Source of the DNA: an uncultured Collinsella sp.
Lineage (GTDB): Bacteria > Actinomycetota > Coriobacteriia > Coriobacteriales > Coriobacteriaceae
DNA: 27,171 nt
Assembly (NCBI GenBank): GCA_900751695.1
Contig: CAADSS010000006.1
Span: forward strand, 1 to 27,171
Direction of reading: 5' to 3'
The notes beneath the pieces are model-generated. The model was not told the origin of the DNA. It saw only the letters and a list, made by a program, of their open reading frames with translations, and searched no databases. The position numbers and the translations under genes are program-made. Positions within the stretch are counted from its first letter, which is position 1. The number at the start of each line of letters is the position of its first letter. Shown piece after piece: positions 8,434-17,375 of the stretch.

Positions 8434-9093
8434 CTAACCGAGTCCGTAGATCTCCGGGGGCCTGCAGAGCCATTCTTCCAAGTCGATGTACCGCGAGAAA
8501 TAGTCCGTATCATTGAGGACCCCCCCCCGCTCGCTATAGCCGGGGAAGTGCACGGCGCACGCGAGCTCGGGCCTCGGCGACGCCGTGAAGCAGACCTTGT
8601 TGCCGAAGGGAATGGCATCGAAGGCCCTGAGGTCCTCCTCTGTGCAGCAGTTCATCTGGCTGAACTTGATGAAGACGTCGCCCCAGTTGATCCGCTCGCA
8701 GCGGCGGGCCCACTTCTCTGCGGCTTCCTCCGGGGAGGGATAGTGCAGGAACACGACCTCGATATCATCGAGACGAGCGACGGGCTTGTCGAGCTCGCCC
8801 TTCTCGCGAAGCTGATCGGCATAACGGGAGTCTCGTGCGTCGATGAACTCTAACGGCGTCGCAGTGTAGTGCCTGAGCCTCGAGGCGAACTTCACGTAGT
8901 CGCTCGCGAAGAAGTAGAGGCCGGCGGTTGGACTGCTATAGGGAAGTCCGTAACGCCGATACACCGAGCCGGCCCAACAGTTGTTCGAGAAGATGCTGAA
9001 GTCAGTGCGGGTGAGCTTCTTCCTTCTGCCCTTGGCGAGCAATGGATTCGCCATATCACCAATCTTTCTTGAGATCCTGCTTACGTAGCTCAT
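8434..9093 (-). CDS. DUF1919 family exopolysaccharide protein
   Basis: 219 residues. FSIFSNNCWAGSVYRRYGLPYSSPTAGLYFFASDYVKF near the N-terminus is the hallmark start of DUF1919 proteins, which occur in capsule and EPS clusters. Further family-like segments are VVFLHYPSPEEAAEKWARRCERINW and FIKFSQMNCCTEEDLRAFDAIPFGNKVCFTA. It overlaps the preceding GT4 stop by four bases (ATGA), so the two are translationally coupled. The biochemical role is not established; by analogy it may be a glycosyltransferase-like or transfer enzyme acting on the repeat unit, but that is a guess. Length is normal for the family and the protein seems intact. Confidence 0.85.
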   Translation of the reverse strand: MSYVSRISRKIGDMANPLLAKGRRKKLTRTDFSIFSNNCWAGSVYRRYGLPYSSPTAGLYFFASDYVKFASRLRHYTATPLEFIDARDSRYADQLREKGELDKPVARLDDIEVVFLHYPSPEEAAEKWARRCERINWGDVFIKFSQMNCCTEEDLRAFDAIPFGNKVCFTASPRPELACAVHFPGYSERGGVLNDTDYFSRYIDLEEWLCRPPEIYGLG

Positions 9094-10235
9094 CGGCTCA
9101 ACAGCCTTTCGTAGTACTCCATAAGCCGCGCGGCGTTTGCCTCGGCTGAGTAGCCCGCAGCCTCTAGTTTGTTAGGGGCCTCCAGGTGCCTGCCGCCCTC
9201 GATCGCCACATTGAGCGCCCTCGCCCAGTTGGACAGCGGCGCGTCGAGCGCCGTGAACGAACCAGTCCCGGCGATGTCCGTCTCGGCGGGCACACCAGTC
9301 GAGTAAACACACGGCAGTCCCGCCGCCTGTGCCTCCACGGCCGAGACGGGAAGGCCCTCATAAAGCGACGGCATAAAGAAGACATCGAAGAGCGAGTAGA
9401 GACGATAGGCGTCGCTCCTCAAGCCAAGCAGCATCACGGAGTTTTCCAGACCCATTTCGTCGACGAGCTCCTGGAGTTCCCGGCGTTCATCGGCGCTGTT
9501 GCTCTCCCCGATGATTACAAGCCTGGCAGGGCCGTGAGCAGCCACATACTCACCGAAAGCCCTGACCGCGAAGGAGAAGTTCTTCTGCAAGGAAATCCGG
9601 CCCACGCATCCCACCACGGGCTCCTCGGGACCTATTCCGAGTTCCACCCTGCAGGCCGTCCGGACCTCAGGGTTGAAGGCGAAGCGGTCGATATCGATGC
9701 CGTTCCTCATCACCAGGAAGTCCTTCCCCCTGAAGAGGTAGCGGCCGGCGTCTTCGGAGCACGCGACCCCGTCGGTCGCCCAGCGCCGCCCGAACCAGAT
9801 GAGCGGCGCGTTGCGCACACGATGGCTGAACCTATCCGAGCTGCTGTTGAGATGACTGTGTAGCACGCGATGGGCAACCCCGGCTTCGGCCGCGTAACGA
9901 AGCGTCCAGAATGCCGAGTTGGGCATGTGGCAGTGCACGACGTCGTATTCAGAACCATGCTCTTGAAAGAACCCTTTGACCTCTCTAATGAAGGCCGAGA
10001 GATCAGTTCCCGCATGCGTGACCGTAAAGACCTTGGCACCGCGCCCTTTGAATTCGTCATCGTAGTTGAGCGGATGTCGCAGCTCGCCATTAACAACGTC
10101 ATGATGCAGGTAGTCGTACGAGACGCGCGAACTGTCACGAAACAAGAACATGTTCCGAACAAACGAAGTAACGCCTGCATCCATAGCGAGCGACGGGACG
10201 ATGTTTAACACTTTGATGGGGGTTTCACCCGCCAT
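9090..10235 (-). CDS. Family 4 glycosyltransferase (EpsF-like)
   Basis: 381 residues with a GT-B architecture. The N-terminal acceptor domain begins VLNIVPSLAMDAGVTSFVRNMF. A YDVVHCHMPNSAFW segment lies near residue 97, and VVGCVGRISLQKNF near 207 opens the donor-binding domain. The E-x7-E donor motif lies at residues 293 and 301 within SLYEGLPVSAVEAQAAG. It is a retaining transferase of the GT4 type, adding one sugar to the repeat unit. It shares several segments with the neighbouring GT4 (HSH...ACSE-AGRYLF), so the two are probably old duplicates. It follows that gene closely (stop 10237, start 10235) and overlaps DUF1919 by four bases. Confidence 0.9.
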   Translation of the reverse strand: MAGETPIKVLNIVPSLAMDAGVTSFVRNMFLFRDSSRVSYDYLHHDVVNGELRHPLNYDDEFKGRGAKVFTVTHAGTDLSAFIREVKGFFQEHGSEYDVVHCHMPNSAFWTLRYAAEAGVAHRVLHSHLNSSSDRFSHRVRNAPLIWFGRRWATDGVACSEDAGRYLFRGKDFLVMRNGIDIDRFAFNPEVRTACRVELGIGPEEPVVGCVGRISLQKNFSFAVRAFGEYVAAHGPARLVIIGESNSADERRELQELVDEMGLENSVMLLGLRSDAYRLYSLFDVFFMPSLYEGLPVSAVEAQAAGLPCVYSTGVPAETDIAGTGSFTALDAPLSNWARALNVAIEGGRHLEAPNKLEAAGYSAEANAARLMEYYERLLSR

Positions 10236-10236
10236 A

Positions 10237-11358
10237 TTATCTCACCCCTTGTGTTTGATAAATATTGGCCATGATTTCAGAAGTATCTGCAACGTCGTAG
10301 CCCGCCTTGCGAATCTGATCCGCATAGATAGCGCGATTGCGTGGCTCCCGAGCCATAGCCAGGATCTCTTCTCCCCAAAGAGAAGCCGGACGGTCAAGCC
10401 CCTCGGACCGAGTCAAATCAGTAACGGCAGTCTCGTCAGATACGTTCACAGACATGAGGACCGGAAGACCCGAAGCCTGTGCCTCGACCGGGACGAGAGG
10501 CTGCCCCTCGTGCAGCGAAGGAAACAGCAACACGTCCATCGCGTTGTAGAGTGGCGCCACGTCCGCTCTCGGCTCGAACCAGATAACGTGCGCAGCCACA
10601 CCAAGCGAATCTGCGTGTTCTCGTACCTGTTCCCTCATCTCGCCGTCCCCTTGCATGAGGTAGTAGGCAGAAGGCTCAGCCCTCAGCACCTCGGAAAACA
10701 CATCCAATTGGAAGAGGGGATTCTTGGCGGGCGCGAGACGCGAAGGGTTACCCAACAGCAGTGCATCGGCGGGCACCCCCAGCTCGCTGCGGCAAGCACC
10801 ACGAACGGCAGAATCGAACGCGAAGCGAACCGTGTCAAAGCCATTACGCACGACCGTAAACGGCTTCCTCCCGAAGAGATACCGCCCCGCTTCCTCGGAA
10901 CATGCGAGCCTCGAAGTCTCAGCGCCCGATAGCACTGAGCGAGCGACTGAGTGCACGAACCTTTTAACTATCCTGCCGCCCGCGCCAACATCAGAGTTGT
11001 GCGAGTGCACGATGCACACCGGCACTCCACGACTCGCAGCAACCTGGGCATAGGCGAACCCCATTCCATTCATCGTATTGATATGCACAGCATCGAAGCT
11101 GTTTTCATCGAGAAGTCTCTTGAACGCACTAAGCCCGTCCTTGAGGCGTCTCACCTGTCCGGGCTTGTAGCCATTGAAAACCGCACGACGCTCAACACCG
11201 AGCGAGGCCAGCACATCGTCGTAAGAGCAATTCCAATCCCAGGTAGTGATCAACGTGAACGAGAAACCCTTTGGGGCTAGCTCACGAAAGAGCCCCAGAA
11301 GGTATGTTTCTATCCCACCGACACCCCATGCCTCAGCGTATACAAGGATATTAGTCAT
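10237..11358 (-). CDS. Family 4 glycosyltransferase
   Basis: 373 residues from the ATG at 11358; the frame remains open further upstream, but that part overlaps the pyruvyl-transferase remnant in another frame and has no family resemblance. The start ILVYAEAWGVGGIETYLLGLF contains the Gly-rich GVGGIE acceptor-domain loop typical of GT4. NPSRLAPAKNP near residue 204 opens the donor domain, and E-x7-E falls at residues 284 and 292 (SLHEGQPLVPVEAQASG). It should add one sugar to the lipid-linked repeat unit. No good ribosome site precedes the ATG, and the gene start overlaps the last codons of the truncated upstream gene. The deletion that made that remnant therefore probably also replaced this gene's original leader; expression may now depend on coupling. 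Confidence 0.88.
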   Translation of the reverse strand: MTNILVYAEAWGVGGIETYLLGLFRELAPKGFSFTLITTWDWNCSYDDVLASLGVERRAVFNGYKPGQVRRLKDGLSAFKRLLDENSFDAVHINTMNGMGFAYAQVAASRGVPVCIVHSHNSDVGAGGRIVKRFVHSVARSVLSGAETSRLACSEEAGRYLFGRKPFTVVRNGFDTVRFAFDSAVRGACRSELGVPADALLLGNPSRLAPAKNPLFQLDVFSEVLRAEPSAYYLMQGDGEMREQVREHADSLGVAAHVIWFEPRADVAPLYNAMDVLLFPSLHEGQPLVPVEAQASGLPVLMSVNVSDETAVTDLTRSEGLDRPASLWGEEILAMAREPRNRAIYADQIRKAGYDVADTSEIMANIYQTQGVR

Positions 11359-11677
11359 GATGCAGTCCGTTTGATAGGAGAGAATTACCAAGTCTCGGTG
11401 CCCGAAGCAAGGCGCGACGGCGCGCGAGCATGCACGAGATGGAATCGCAAGCGAGCGACTTGGCACCCGGCAGCCCCAAGATAGGGATCTTCTTGGCAAG
11501 CTGTCCATTGAGGGCGCGCTCGGTCTCGTTCTCCGAGATAGCGTCTTGCCGGTAGTAGTCGACCACCGTGGCTGCGACTCCCAGCGACTCGAAAACGCGC
11601 TGCGTCGCATAGCTCTGCAGACAAGAACCATAATTCGGCGAGTTGCAGAGGGTAATGATTGCTGCGGTCGCGGTCAC
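11351..11677 (-). pseudogene. Truncated polysaccharide pyruvyl transferase (N-terminal remnant)
   Basis: 108 residues from a GTG at 11677 that overlaps the upstream GT2 stop (GTGA), with GGGGGA eight bases before it. ATAAIITLCNSPNYGSCLQSYATQRVFESLG and VVDYYRQDA match the N-terminus of polysaccharide pyruvyl transferases, including the NYG-x-x-LQ motif seen in the intact paralog at 4351-5481. Members are 330-400 residues; the remaining two thirds, including the C-terminal SFHG region, are absent and not found nearby in another frame. The reading frame ends at TAA 11353-11351, overlapping the next GT4 start. A deletion joined its 5' part to the region just before that GT4. It may still be translated as a coupling peptide, but it cannot be an active transferase. 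Confidence 0.75.
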
Positions 11678-12522
11678 TCCGCATTTCCCCCTTTCCGGAG
11701 AATCCTTGTGTACACGAGCCCGCGAAGGGCGTTGGGCATGAGGCAGACAACTGCCTGGGGAACAAACGAGATGAAGTAGTCGGCAGCGCTGAAGTACCCG
11801 CATGCCAGCTGCGCCCGCTTGAAGCGCCTCGCGTGCGACAGATAGGCGCGGCCTCCTCTGCGAGCGTAGAAGTCTGGACTCACGCGCATTGCCACAAGGG
11901 TCTCGCGCACGTTGGCCGCACGGCAGCCCGAAGCGAGCATCCGGTTGAAGAGGTCCCAGTCTTCGAAGTAGTGGAAGTCGTCGTTGTAACTCCCAGCGGC
12001 GAGCACCTTCGAGCGCCGGAAGGTCATAGGCGGGTGCCGGAAGGGATTGCGGCGCTTGGAGTAAGCGACGATCTCGTCGTGGGTTATGGGCAGGTCCGTC
12101 GTCGCCACGGGCCTGTCCCAGGCCTCGACGAACTCCGTTACGTTGCTACCCACCATGTCGAGGCCTTGCTCGGCCATGAGGGCAAGCTGACACTCCATGC
12201 GCCCCGACAGAGCGTGGTCATCGGTGTCCATGCGGGCTACGATCTCGTTTGAGCACGCCTCAATGCCCCGGGCAAGCGCGTAGCCGAGGCCTCTGTTCTC
12301 GGGGTAGGAGACGAAACTGAACAGGCCGGGGTTGGCCGCGTCGTACTCGGAGAGGACGTCCTCGAGCTCATCAGTCAGCGGGCCGTCCTTCACGATGACG
12401 ACTTCCGCCGGGGGCACCGTCTGGGCGAGCATCGAATTCAGCGCCTCGCGTAAGTACTCGGCGCGCTCCTTGGCGTAAAGGCTCATAAGCACGCTGTAGG
12501 GAGGGAAAGTCTGGGAATCCAT
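11674..12522 (-). CDS. Family 2 glycosyltransferase
   Basis: 282 residues from the ATG at 12522, chosen because AGGGAGGT lies directly upstream. The open frame extends further 5' only as an antisense-like overlap with the sugar transferase. YSVLMSLYAKERAEYLREALNSMLAQT opens a GT-A fold, VVIVKDGPLTDEL follows, and RMDTDDHAL at about 97-105 is the DxD nucleotide-sugar motif. FHYFEDWDLFNRML near residue 180 is the ED-[YW]-D acceptor-side motif. The C-terminus has a hydrophobic, amphipathic segment (ADYFISFVPQAVVCLMPNALRGLVYTRIL) that could bind the membrane. As the gene after the initiating transferase it is a good candidate for adding the second sugar. Its ribosome site overlaps the previous gene's TAG, two bases before the ATG. 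Confidence 0.9.
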   Translation of the reverse strand: MDSQTFPPYSVLMSLYAKERAEYLREALNSMLAQTVPPAEVVIVKDGPLTDELEDVLSEYDAANPGLFSFVSYPENRGLGYALARGIEACSNEIVARMDTDDHALSGRMECQLALMAEQGLDMVGSNVTEFVEAWDRPVATTDLPITHDEIVAYSKRRNPFRHPPMTFRRSKVLAAGSYNDDFHYFEDWDLFNRMLASGCRAANVRETLVAMRVSPDFYARRGGRAYLSHARRFKRAQLACGYFSAADYFISFVPQAVVCLMPNALRGLVYTRILRKGGNAE

Positions 12523-12524
12523 GC

Positions 12525-13376
12525 CTACCTCCCTGTCTTGTTCTTGCCGAACATCACCGAGAAGGTCTTGAAGAAGACCCGCCAGTCGGACTTGAGGCAC
12601 GCGCCTCGCGCATAAGTGAGCTCGAACTCCTGGCGCAGGCCGTTCTCGAATGTCGCGAGGTTGCGAGGCCCTGACTGCCAAGCGCCGGTGATGCCCTGGG
12701 GGACGGCAAGCACCTGCACCTGCTGCTCGTGCGTGAAGTTCCCCAGTTCTTCGTAGGTGATGGCCCGGGGCCCGATCACGGAGAGCTGGCCCGCGAGCAC
12801 GTTGATAAACTGAGGTATCTCGTCGAGGGAGGTCTTGCGCAGGACGCGACCCAACTTGGTGATGCGCGGGTCGTTCGTGACCTTGCGCTCGCGGTGCCAC
12901 TCCTCGATCTGCTCGGGGGTGAGATACTTCTCCACGTCGTTGGCGTCGGCGACCATGGAGCGGAACTTGAGCACGTGGATGGGGCGGCCGAAGCGCCCCG
13001 CGCGCTCGTGCGAATAGATGGGAGCGCCCTTGGTGTCAGCCGCGATGAACGCGCAGAGCACCACGCCAGGGATGAACGCCACGGCACAGACGCACGCGCT
13101 GAAGGCGATGTCGAAGGCACGCTTCACGAAGCGATACCCGAAGGAGCGCGAGTCGAGCGCGCGGGACTCAGCAGCGAACTCGGGCGAGCCCGGGAGGCTC
13201 ACCGCACCCGTGTTTGCAGCGGAACCGGCACCAGCACCCGCTGCGCCCTCGCGCCGGTCCATTGCCTGAGCAATGAGCGTCGCCCCCACGGGCGCATTGC
13301 TCTCTGTTACTTCATTAGCAGCCAAAGTCAAACTTACGTCCCCGTCCCCCGGGGATCCCCCAATCGGTAAATTCAA
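12525..13376 (-). CDS. Initiating sugar-phosphate transferase (bacterial sugar transferase, WbaP/RfbP-like)
   Basis: Up to 283 residues. The conserved domain runs from about residue 84: FVKRAFDIAFSACVCAVAFIPGVVL (membrane segment), PIYSHERAGRFGRPIHVLKFRSM, and LRKTSLDEIPQFINVLAGQLSVIGPR with the catalytic Asp-Glu pair near 185. These phosphoglycosyl transferases move a sugar-1-phosphate from a nucleotide sugar to undecaprenyl phosphate, the first step of EPS assembly. The first 80 residues are low-complexity Ala/Gly/Ser and not conserved. The given start is a TTG at 13376 with no ribosome site; a later TTG after GGGGAC (around 13330) or the ATG at residue 40 are alternatives, so the 5' end is uncertain. 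It follows the antiterminator gene by about 33 bases in the same frame. Confidence 0.85.
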   Translation of the reverse strand: MNLPIGGSPGDGDVSLTLAANEVTESNAPVGATLIAQAMDRREGAAGAGAGSAANTGAVSLPGSPEFAAESRALDSRSFGYRFVKRAFDIAFSACVCAVAFIPGVVLCAFIAADTKGAPIYSHERAGRFGRPIHVLKFRSMVADANDVEKYLTPEQIEEWHRERKVTNDPRITKLGRVLRKTSLDEIPQFINVLAGQLSVIGPRAITYEELGNFTHEQQVQVLAVPQGITGAWQSGPRNLATFENGLRQEFELTYARGACLKSDWRVFFKTFSVMFGKNKTGR

Positions 13377-13409
13377 AAATGCGAACGAACAGCTGGTGCA
13401 ACGTCTCCC

Positions 13410-13999
13410 TTACGTTTTGATGGGAACGTCCAGCGCAAGCAGCTCCCTAAAAGCGGAGTCGCCATCACCCACGTCCACCAGGAACCAGCGCTTATGACGG
13501 TCTATCTTCTTTACACGGGCCTCTTGCCCCACCAAGGGCCCTTGCTCTATATGCAGCACTCCGTCTTCTATGCGCGCAACGCTGTTGCGCACCACGCCGT
13601 CGTCGTCCAGGACGCTGCGGTACCAATCCTGCGCATCATCCGGCATGGGCATGTACGCCCGCTCCCTACTACCGGCGATGCGACAGCCAAAGCTCAACTG
13701 GGCCAAAGCCCTATCGAGCGCGGCGGCATCGTGCGTGGCGACGAAGAAATATTCCTTGTACATAGGTTTGGTTTGGAGCGACCAGGCGCCGTCCCGCTTA
13801 AACCAGAACTCCTTTTGCATCACAAAAGCGTCCTGCATAAGGTTGTGCGGGATAATGCAGCGGACCTTTTCGCAGGTCTCGCGCTCTTTTCCATGGGGGT
13901 GTGGACCAGATACCAGCGGACGCGGCCGTGCTGGCTGTTGGTGGTGGCGCCGTTAAAAGCGCCCGGCAGCTGCTCTTGGCGCCGTGCCGTCTGTTCCAT
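13410..13999 (-). pseudogene. NusG-paralog transcription antiterminator (LoaP/UpxY-type), frameshifted
   Basis: The ATG at 13999 has GAGGGGGCGAG upstream. Its frame encodes a short leader and then VRWYLVHTPME, the NusG N-terminal WYLVHTP motif, before drifting into unrelated sequence. The continuation ERETCEKVRCIIPHNL, MQKEFWFKRDGAW and KPMYKEYFFVATHD lies in another frame up to 13410 and includes the KOW-like GPLVGQEARVKKIDRHKRWFLV. One extra base in 13886-13892 (a G-AAAA tract after an internal ATG) would restore a 196-residue protein. The 590-bp span is one short of a multiple of three. Specialised NusG paralogs of this kind load onto RNA polymerase and allow read-through of long EPS operons; gene position at the operon head fits. 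Could be a real mutation, a phase-variable tract, or a sequencing error. Confidence 0.8.
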
Positions 14000-14090
14000 G
14001 TTCTCGCCCCCTCTTTTGGCTTTGCGATGCACGCAAATGCAGGGGCGTTTAGAACAGGCTTCTCGCTCGCAGCTAGGCGCAGTCGCAAAA

Positions 14091-14212
14091 GTACAGGTTT
14101 TTGTATCTTACGATAGAAGACATTATACGAGCAATTAATCAGCGTTTGCCCAGATTACACAAAATGTACTGCCAGTAGGTGCATCTCCATACCCCTCTAT
14201 AAAAACCTGTAC
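14091..14212. repeat. 12-bp inverted repeats flanking the EPS promoter (candidate invertible segment)
   Basis: GTACAGGTTTTT at 14091-14102 and its exact reverse complement AAAAACCTGTAC at 14201-14212 bound a 122-bp segment holding the EPS promoter. Outside the arms, similarity continues with one extra base on the right: CAAAA before the left arm against CAAAAAG (read on the opposite strand) before the right arm. This layout matches known invertible promoters of surface-polysaccharide loci; inversion would turn the promoter towards the thrS terminators. Paired regulator sites are the alternative. No complete recombinase gene is in the window. Confidence 0.6.
14122..14127 (-). promoter_or_regulatory. 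-10 element of the EPS operon promoter
   Basis: TATAAT on the minus strand, in the context GCTCGTATAATGTC. It is a perfect -10 box, about 123 bases before the antiterminator ATG, and would give a leader of roughly 115 nt. The -35 is poor: TGGGCA at 19-bp spacing is the best match. Transcription from here would run into the antiterminator and EPS genes. Confidence 0.6.
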
Positions 14213-14225
14213 CTTTTTGTGCAAC

Positions 14226-14253
14226 AAAAAAAGCCGCTCAACCAGCGGCTTTT
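14226..14253 (-). terminator. Second terminator after thrS
   Basis: AAAAGCCGCT (14229-14238) pairs with AGCGGCTTTT (14244-14253) around a 5-nt loop. On the minus strand it ends in seven T (14232-14226). On the plus strand it also has a TTTTCTT tail, so it can work both ways. It insulates the EPS promoter from thrS. Confidence 0.85.
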
Positions 14254-14267
14254 CTTATTTGAGCATG

Positions 14268-14303
14268 AAAAAAGGCGACCGCCCTTTGTGGACGGTCGCC
14301 TTT
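14268..14303 (-). terminator. Rho-independent terminator of thrS
   Basis: An 11-bp perfect stem (14271-14281 with 14293-14303, AAAGGCGACCG) and 11-nt loop, followed on the minus strand by six T (14273-14268). It starts about 23 bases after the thrS stop. Confidence 0.9.
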
Positions 14304-14325
14304 GTTAATTGTTGTGCAGCTTGCC

Positions 14326-16089
<1,764 letters not shown>

Positions 16090-16159
16090 GGGTATGTTTT
16101 CTCCTCTCGGATGCCTGATGCAAGTGCGTGCGATGCGCTCGGCGTTTTTGACTTGCATC

Positions 16160-16165
16160 ATTATA
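16160..16165 (-). promoter_or_regulatory. thrS: Probable -10 element of thrS promoter
   Basis: TATAAT on the minus strand, 71 bases before the thrS ATG. TTGTAT 16 bases upstream is a partial -35. No T-box leader motif was seen in the short leader. Confidence 0.5.
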
Positions 16166-16188
16166 GGCAGGTTGCCTTGGTATACAAG

Positions 16189-16224
16189 CGCCCGCCGCAC
16201 CTTAATGGCACGGCGGGCGATTTT
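16189..16224. terminator. GC-rich hairpin between the zinc-ribbon gene and thrS
   Basis: CGCCCGCCG (16189-16197) and CGGCGGGCG (16211-16219) form a 9-bp perfect stem with a 13-nt loop. ATTTTC follows on the plus strand; the minus-strand side lacks a T-run. It could end the zinc-ribbon transcript inefficiently or block antisense reading. Confidence 0.45.
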
Positions 16225-16297
16225 CTACGCATGCTTCATCGTGTGGGCGCGGGGTGTGGGGCGCACGTGGCTTGCGGCCAGCCCGGCGATGGATGCG

Positions 16298-16741
16298 TTA
16301 CTGGATGCGAGTTCGGCAGTAGGGGCAGACCTTCCAGTGCGCATCGAGCGGGCGATGGCAGCTGGGGCACACGTTGCGAACCTGGGTATCGCACACCGGG
16401 CAGACGACGAAGTCTTTCTCGATGGGTGCGCCGCACTGCGGGCAGGTGCCGTACTGGGCAAGCTGGCGCTCGCGCAGGGCCATGTCCAGCTCCTGCTCCT
16501 CGCGGTCGGACGCGTAGGAGTGCGGGCGCAGGACCAGGTAGGCGATGAGGCCCACAAACGGGATGAGGGCGATGATGCCCCATGCCACGTAGGCGCTGGC
16601 GCCGCGGCGGCGAGCGTCGATGAACACATAGACGACCGACAGGACATACAGGGCGATGATAAAGCCAACAAAGGTATAGATGACGCCCATAAGCTGCGGC
16701 GACATGAGCTCGTTGATGTATTTGGACATTGAGGTGTACAT
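16298..16741 (-). CDS. Small membrane protein with C-terminal double zinc ribbon
   Basis: 147 residues from the ATG at 16741, or 143 from the ATG at 16729; neither has a clear ribosome site. Two hydrophobic segments (LMGVIYTFVGFIIALYVLSVVYVFI and AYVAWGIIALIPFVGLIAYLVL) separated by DARRRGAS resemble the small PLDc_N-type membrane module. The C-terminal 50 residues contain four CxxC knuckles (TCPQCGAP, VCPVCDTQ, VCPSCHRP, VCPYCRTR), spaced as two zinc ribbons. The protein probably sits in the membrane with the ribbons in the cytoplasm. Role unknown; such proteins are common in Coriobacteria and have no assigned pathway. It is divergent from the glp-type operon, and the long array lies upstream of its start. 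Confidence 0.8.
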   Translation of the reverse strand: MYTSMSKYINELMSPQLMGVIYTFVGFIIALYVLSVVYVFIDARRRGASAYVAWGIIALIPFVGLIAYLVLRPHSYASDREEQELDMALRERQLAQYGTCPQCGAPIEKDFVVCPVCDTQVRNVCPSCHRPLDAHWKVCPYCRTRIQ

Positions 16742-16830
16742 TTCGGAATATTTACAGTCCAGTCAAGTTTACCACGGGGTTTGTTTATATGGGACTACGG
16801 TTGCAAGCGGGGCTGGTGCGGACACAAACA

Positions 16831-17205
16831 TCTCAATCTGTAACAGGTAGAGGCGGAATCCGGGTCTAGATGTTACAGATCGAGACACAGGGGTCTCTCC
16901 CCGACTTCAATCTCGATCTGTAACATCTTGGGCCCCAAAATCCCTCTTACTGTTACAGACCGAGACGAACGGTGAGCCCTCCGTTAAATATCTCAATCTG
17001 TAACAACAACTCGGCAAAAACAGGTCTAGATGTTACAGATTTAGACATTCGAAATCGACTGATTGGTTCATCTAAATCTGTAACATCTAGACCCCAAAAC
17101 GGTCCCTAGATGTTACAGATCGAGACAGAAGAATCTCTCCCCGACCTCAATCTCGATCTGTAACAACTTGGGCTCCAAAACCCCTCTTACTGTTACAGAT
17201 CGAGA
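16831..17205. repeat. Array of ten 15-bp motifs in alternating orientation with exact 40-bp period
   Basis: The motif TGTTACAGATCGAGA and its reverse complement TCTCGATCTGTAACA alternate without exception. Copies start at 16831 (reverse), 16871 (forward), 16911, 16951, 16991, 17031, 17071, 17111, 17151 and 17191 (forward), so all nine spacers are exactly 25 bp. Variation is confined to bases 10-12 (TCG, TTG, TTT, CCG). The forward copy at 17031 and the reverse copy at 17071 share the TTT variant, and pairing continues outward to a perfect 23-bp stem. Spacers at 16886/17126 and 16926/17166 are similar to each other, pointing to growth by duplication of longer blocks. Neighbouring registers (16791, 17231) lack the motif. 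It occupies the divergent gap between the zinc-ribbon gene and the glp-type operon. Function unknown. Confidence 0.95.
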
Positions 17206-17343
17206 CAAACCTCCGGCACCGGGATCAGCAGACAAAGACGTCGACGTTACTGAGCCTCCCCTTGCCTGCCGTTGGCGGGTGTTGCAGAGCTGTTCGCCGC
17301 ATTGCCGCTGCGCTGGAGGTGCGCACACCGTAGGATAGTCTTA

Positions 17344-17358
17344 TTGACAGCCTGTCAA
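17344..17358. promoter_or_regulatory. Palindromic operator candidate before the glp-type operon
   Basis: TTGACAGCCTGTCAA is a perfect 7-1-7 palindrome, ending 17 bases before the GTG start of the first gene. TAGGAT at 17331 could be a -10 box just upstream, which would put the palindrome over the transcription start, a repressor-like position. The regulator is unknown; its gene is not in the window. Confidence 0.5.
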
Positions 17359-17375
17359 CTTGTCTGGGAGGCACC

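Noticed and set aside
12523..12900. N-terminal extension of the GT2 gene that starts at 12522
   Set aside because: The extension overlaps the conserved part of the sugar transferase in another frame and is Arg/Ala/Pro-rich. A strong ribosome site precedes the ATG at 12522.
16831..17205. CRISPR array interpretation of the 40-bp periodic repeats
   Set aside because: The repeats are only 15 bp and alternate in orientation, some spacers resemble each other, and there are no cas genes nearby.
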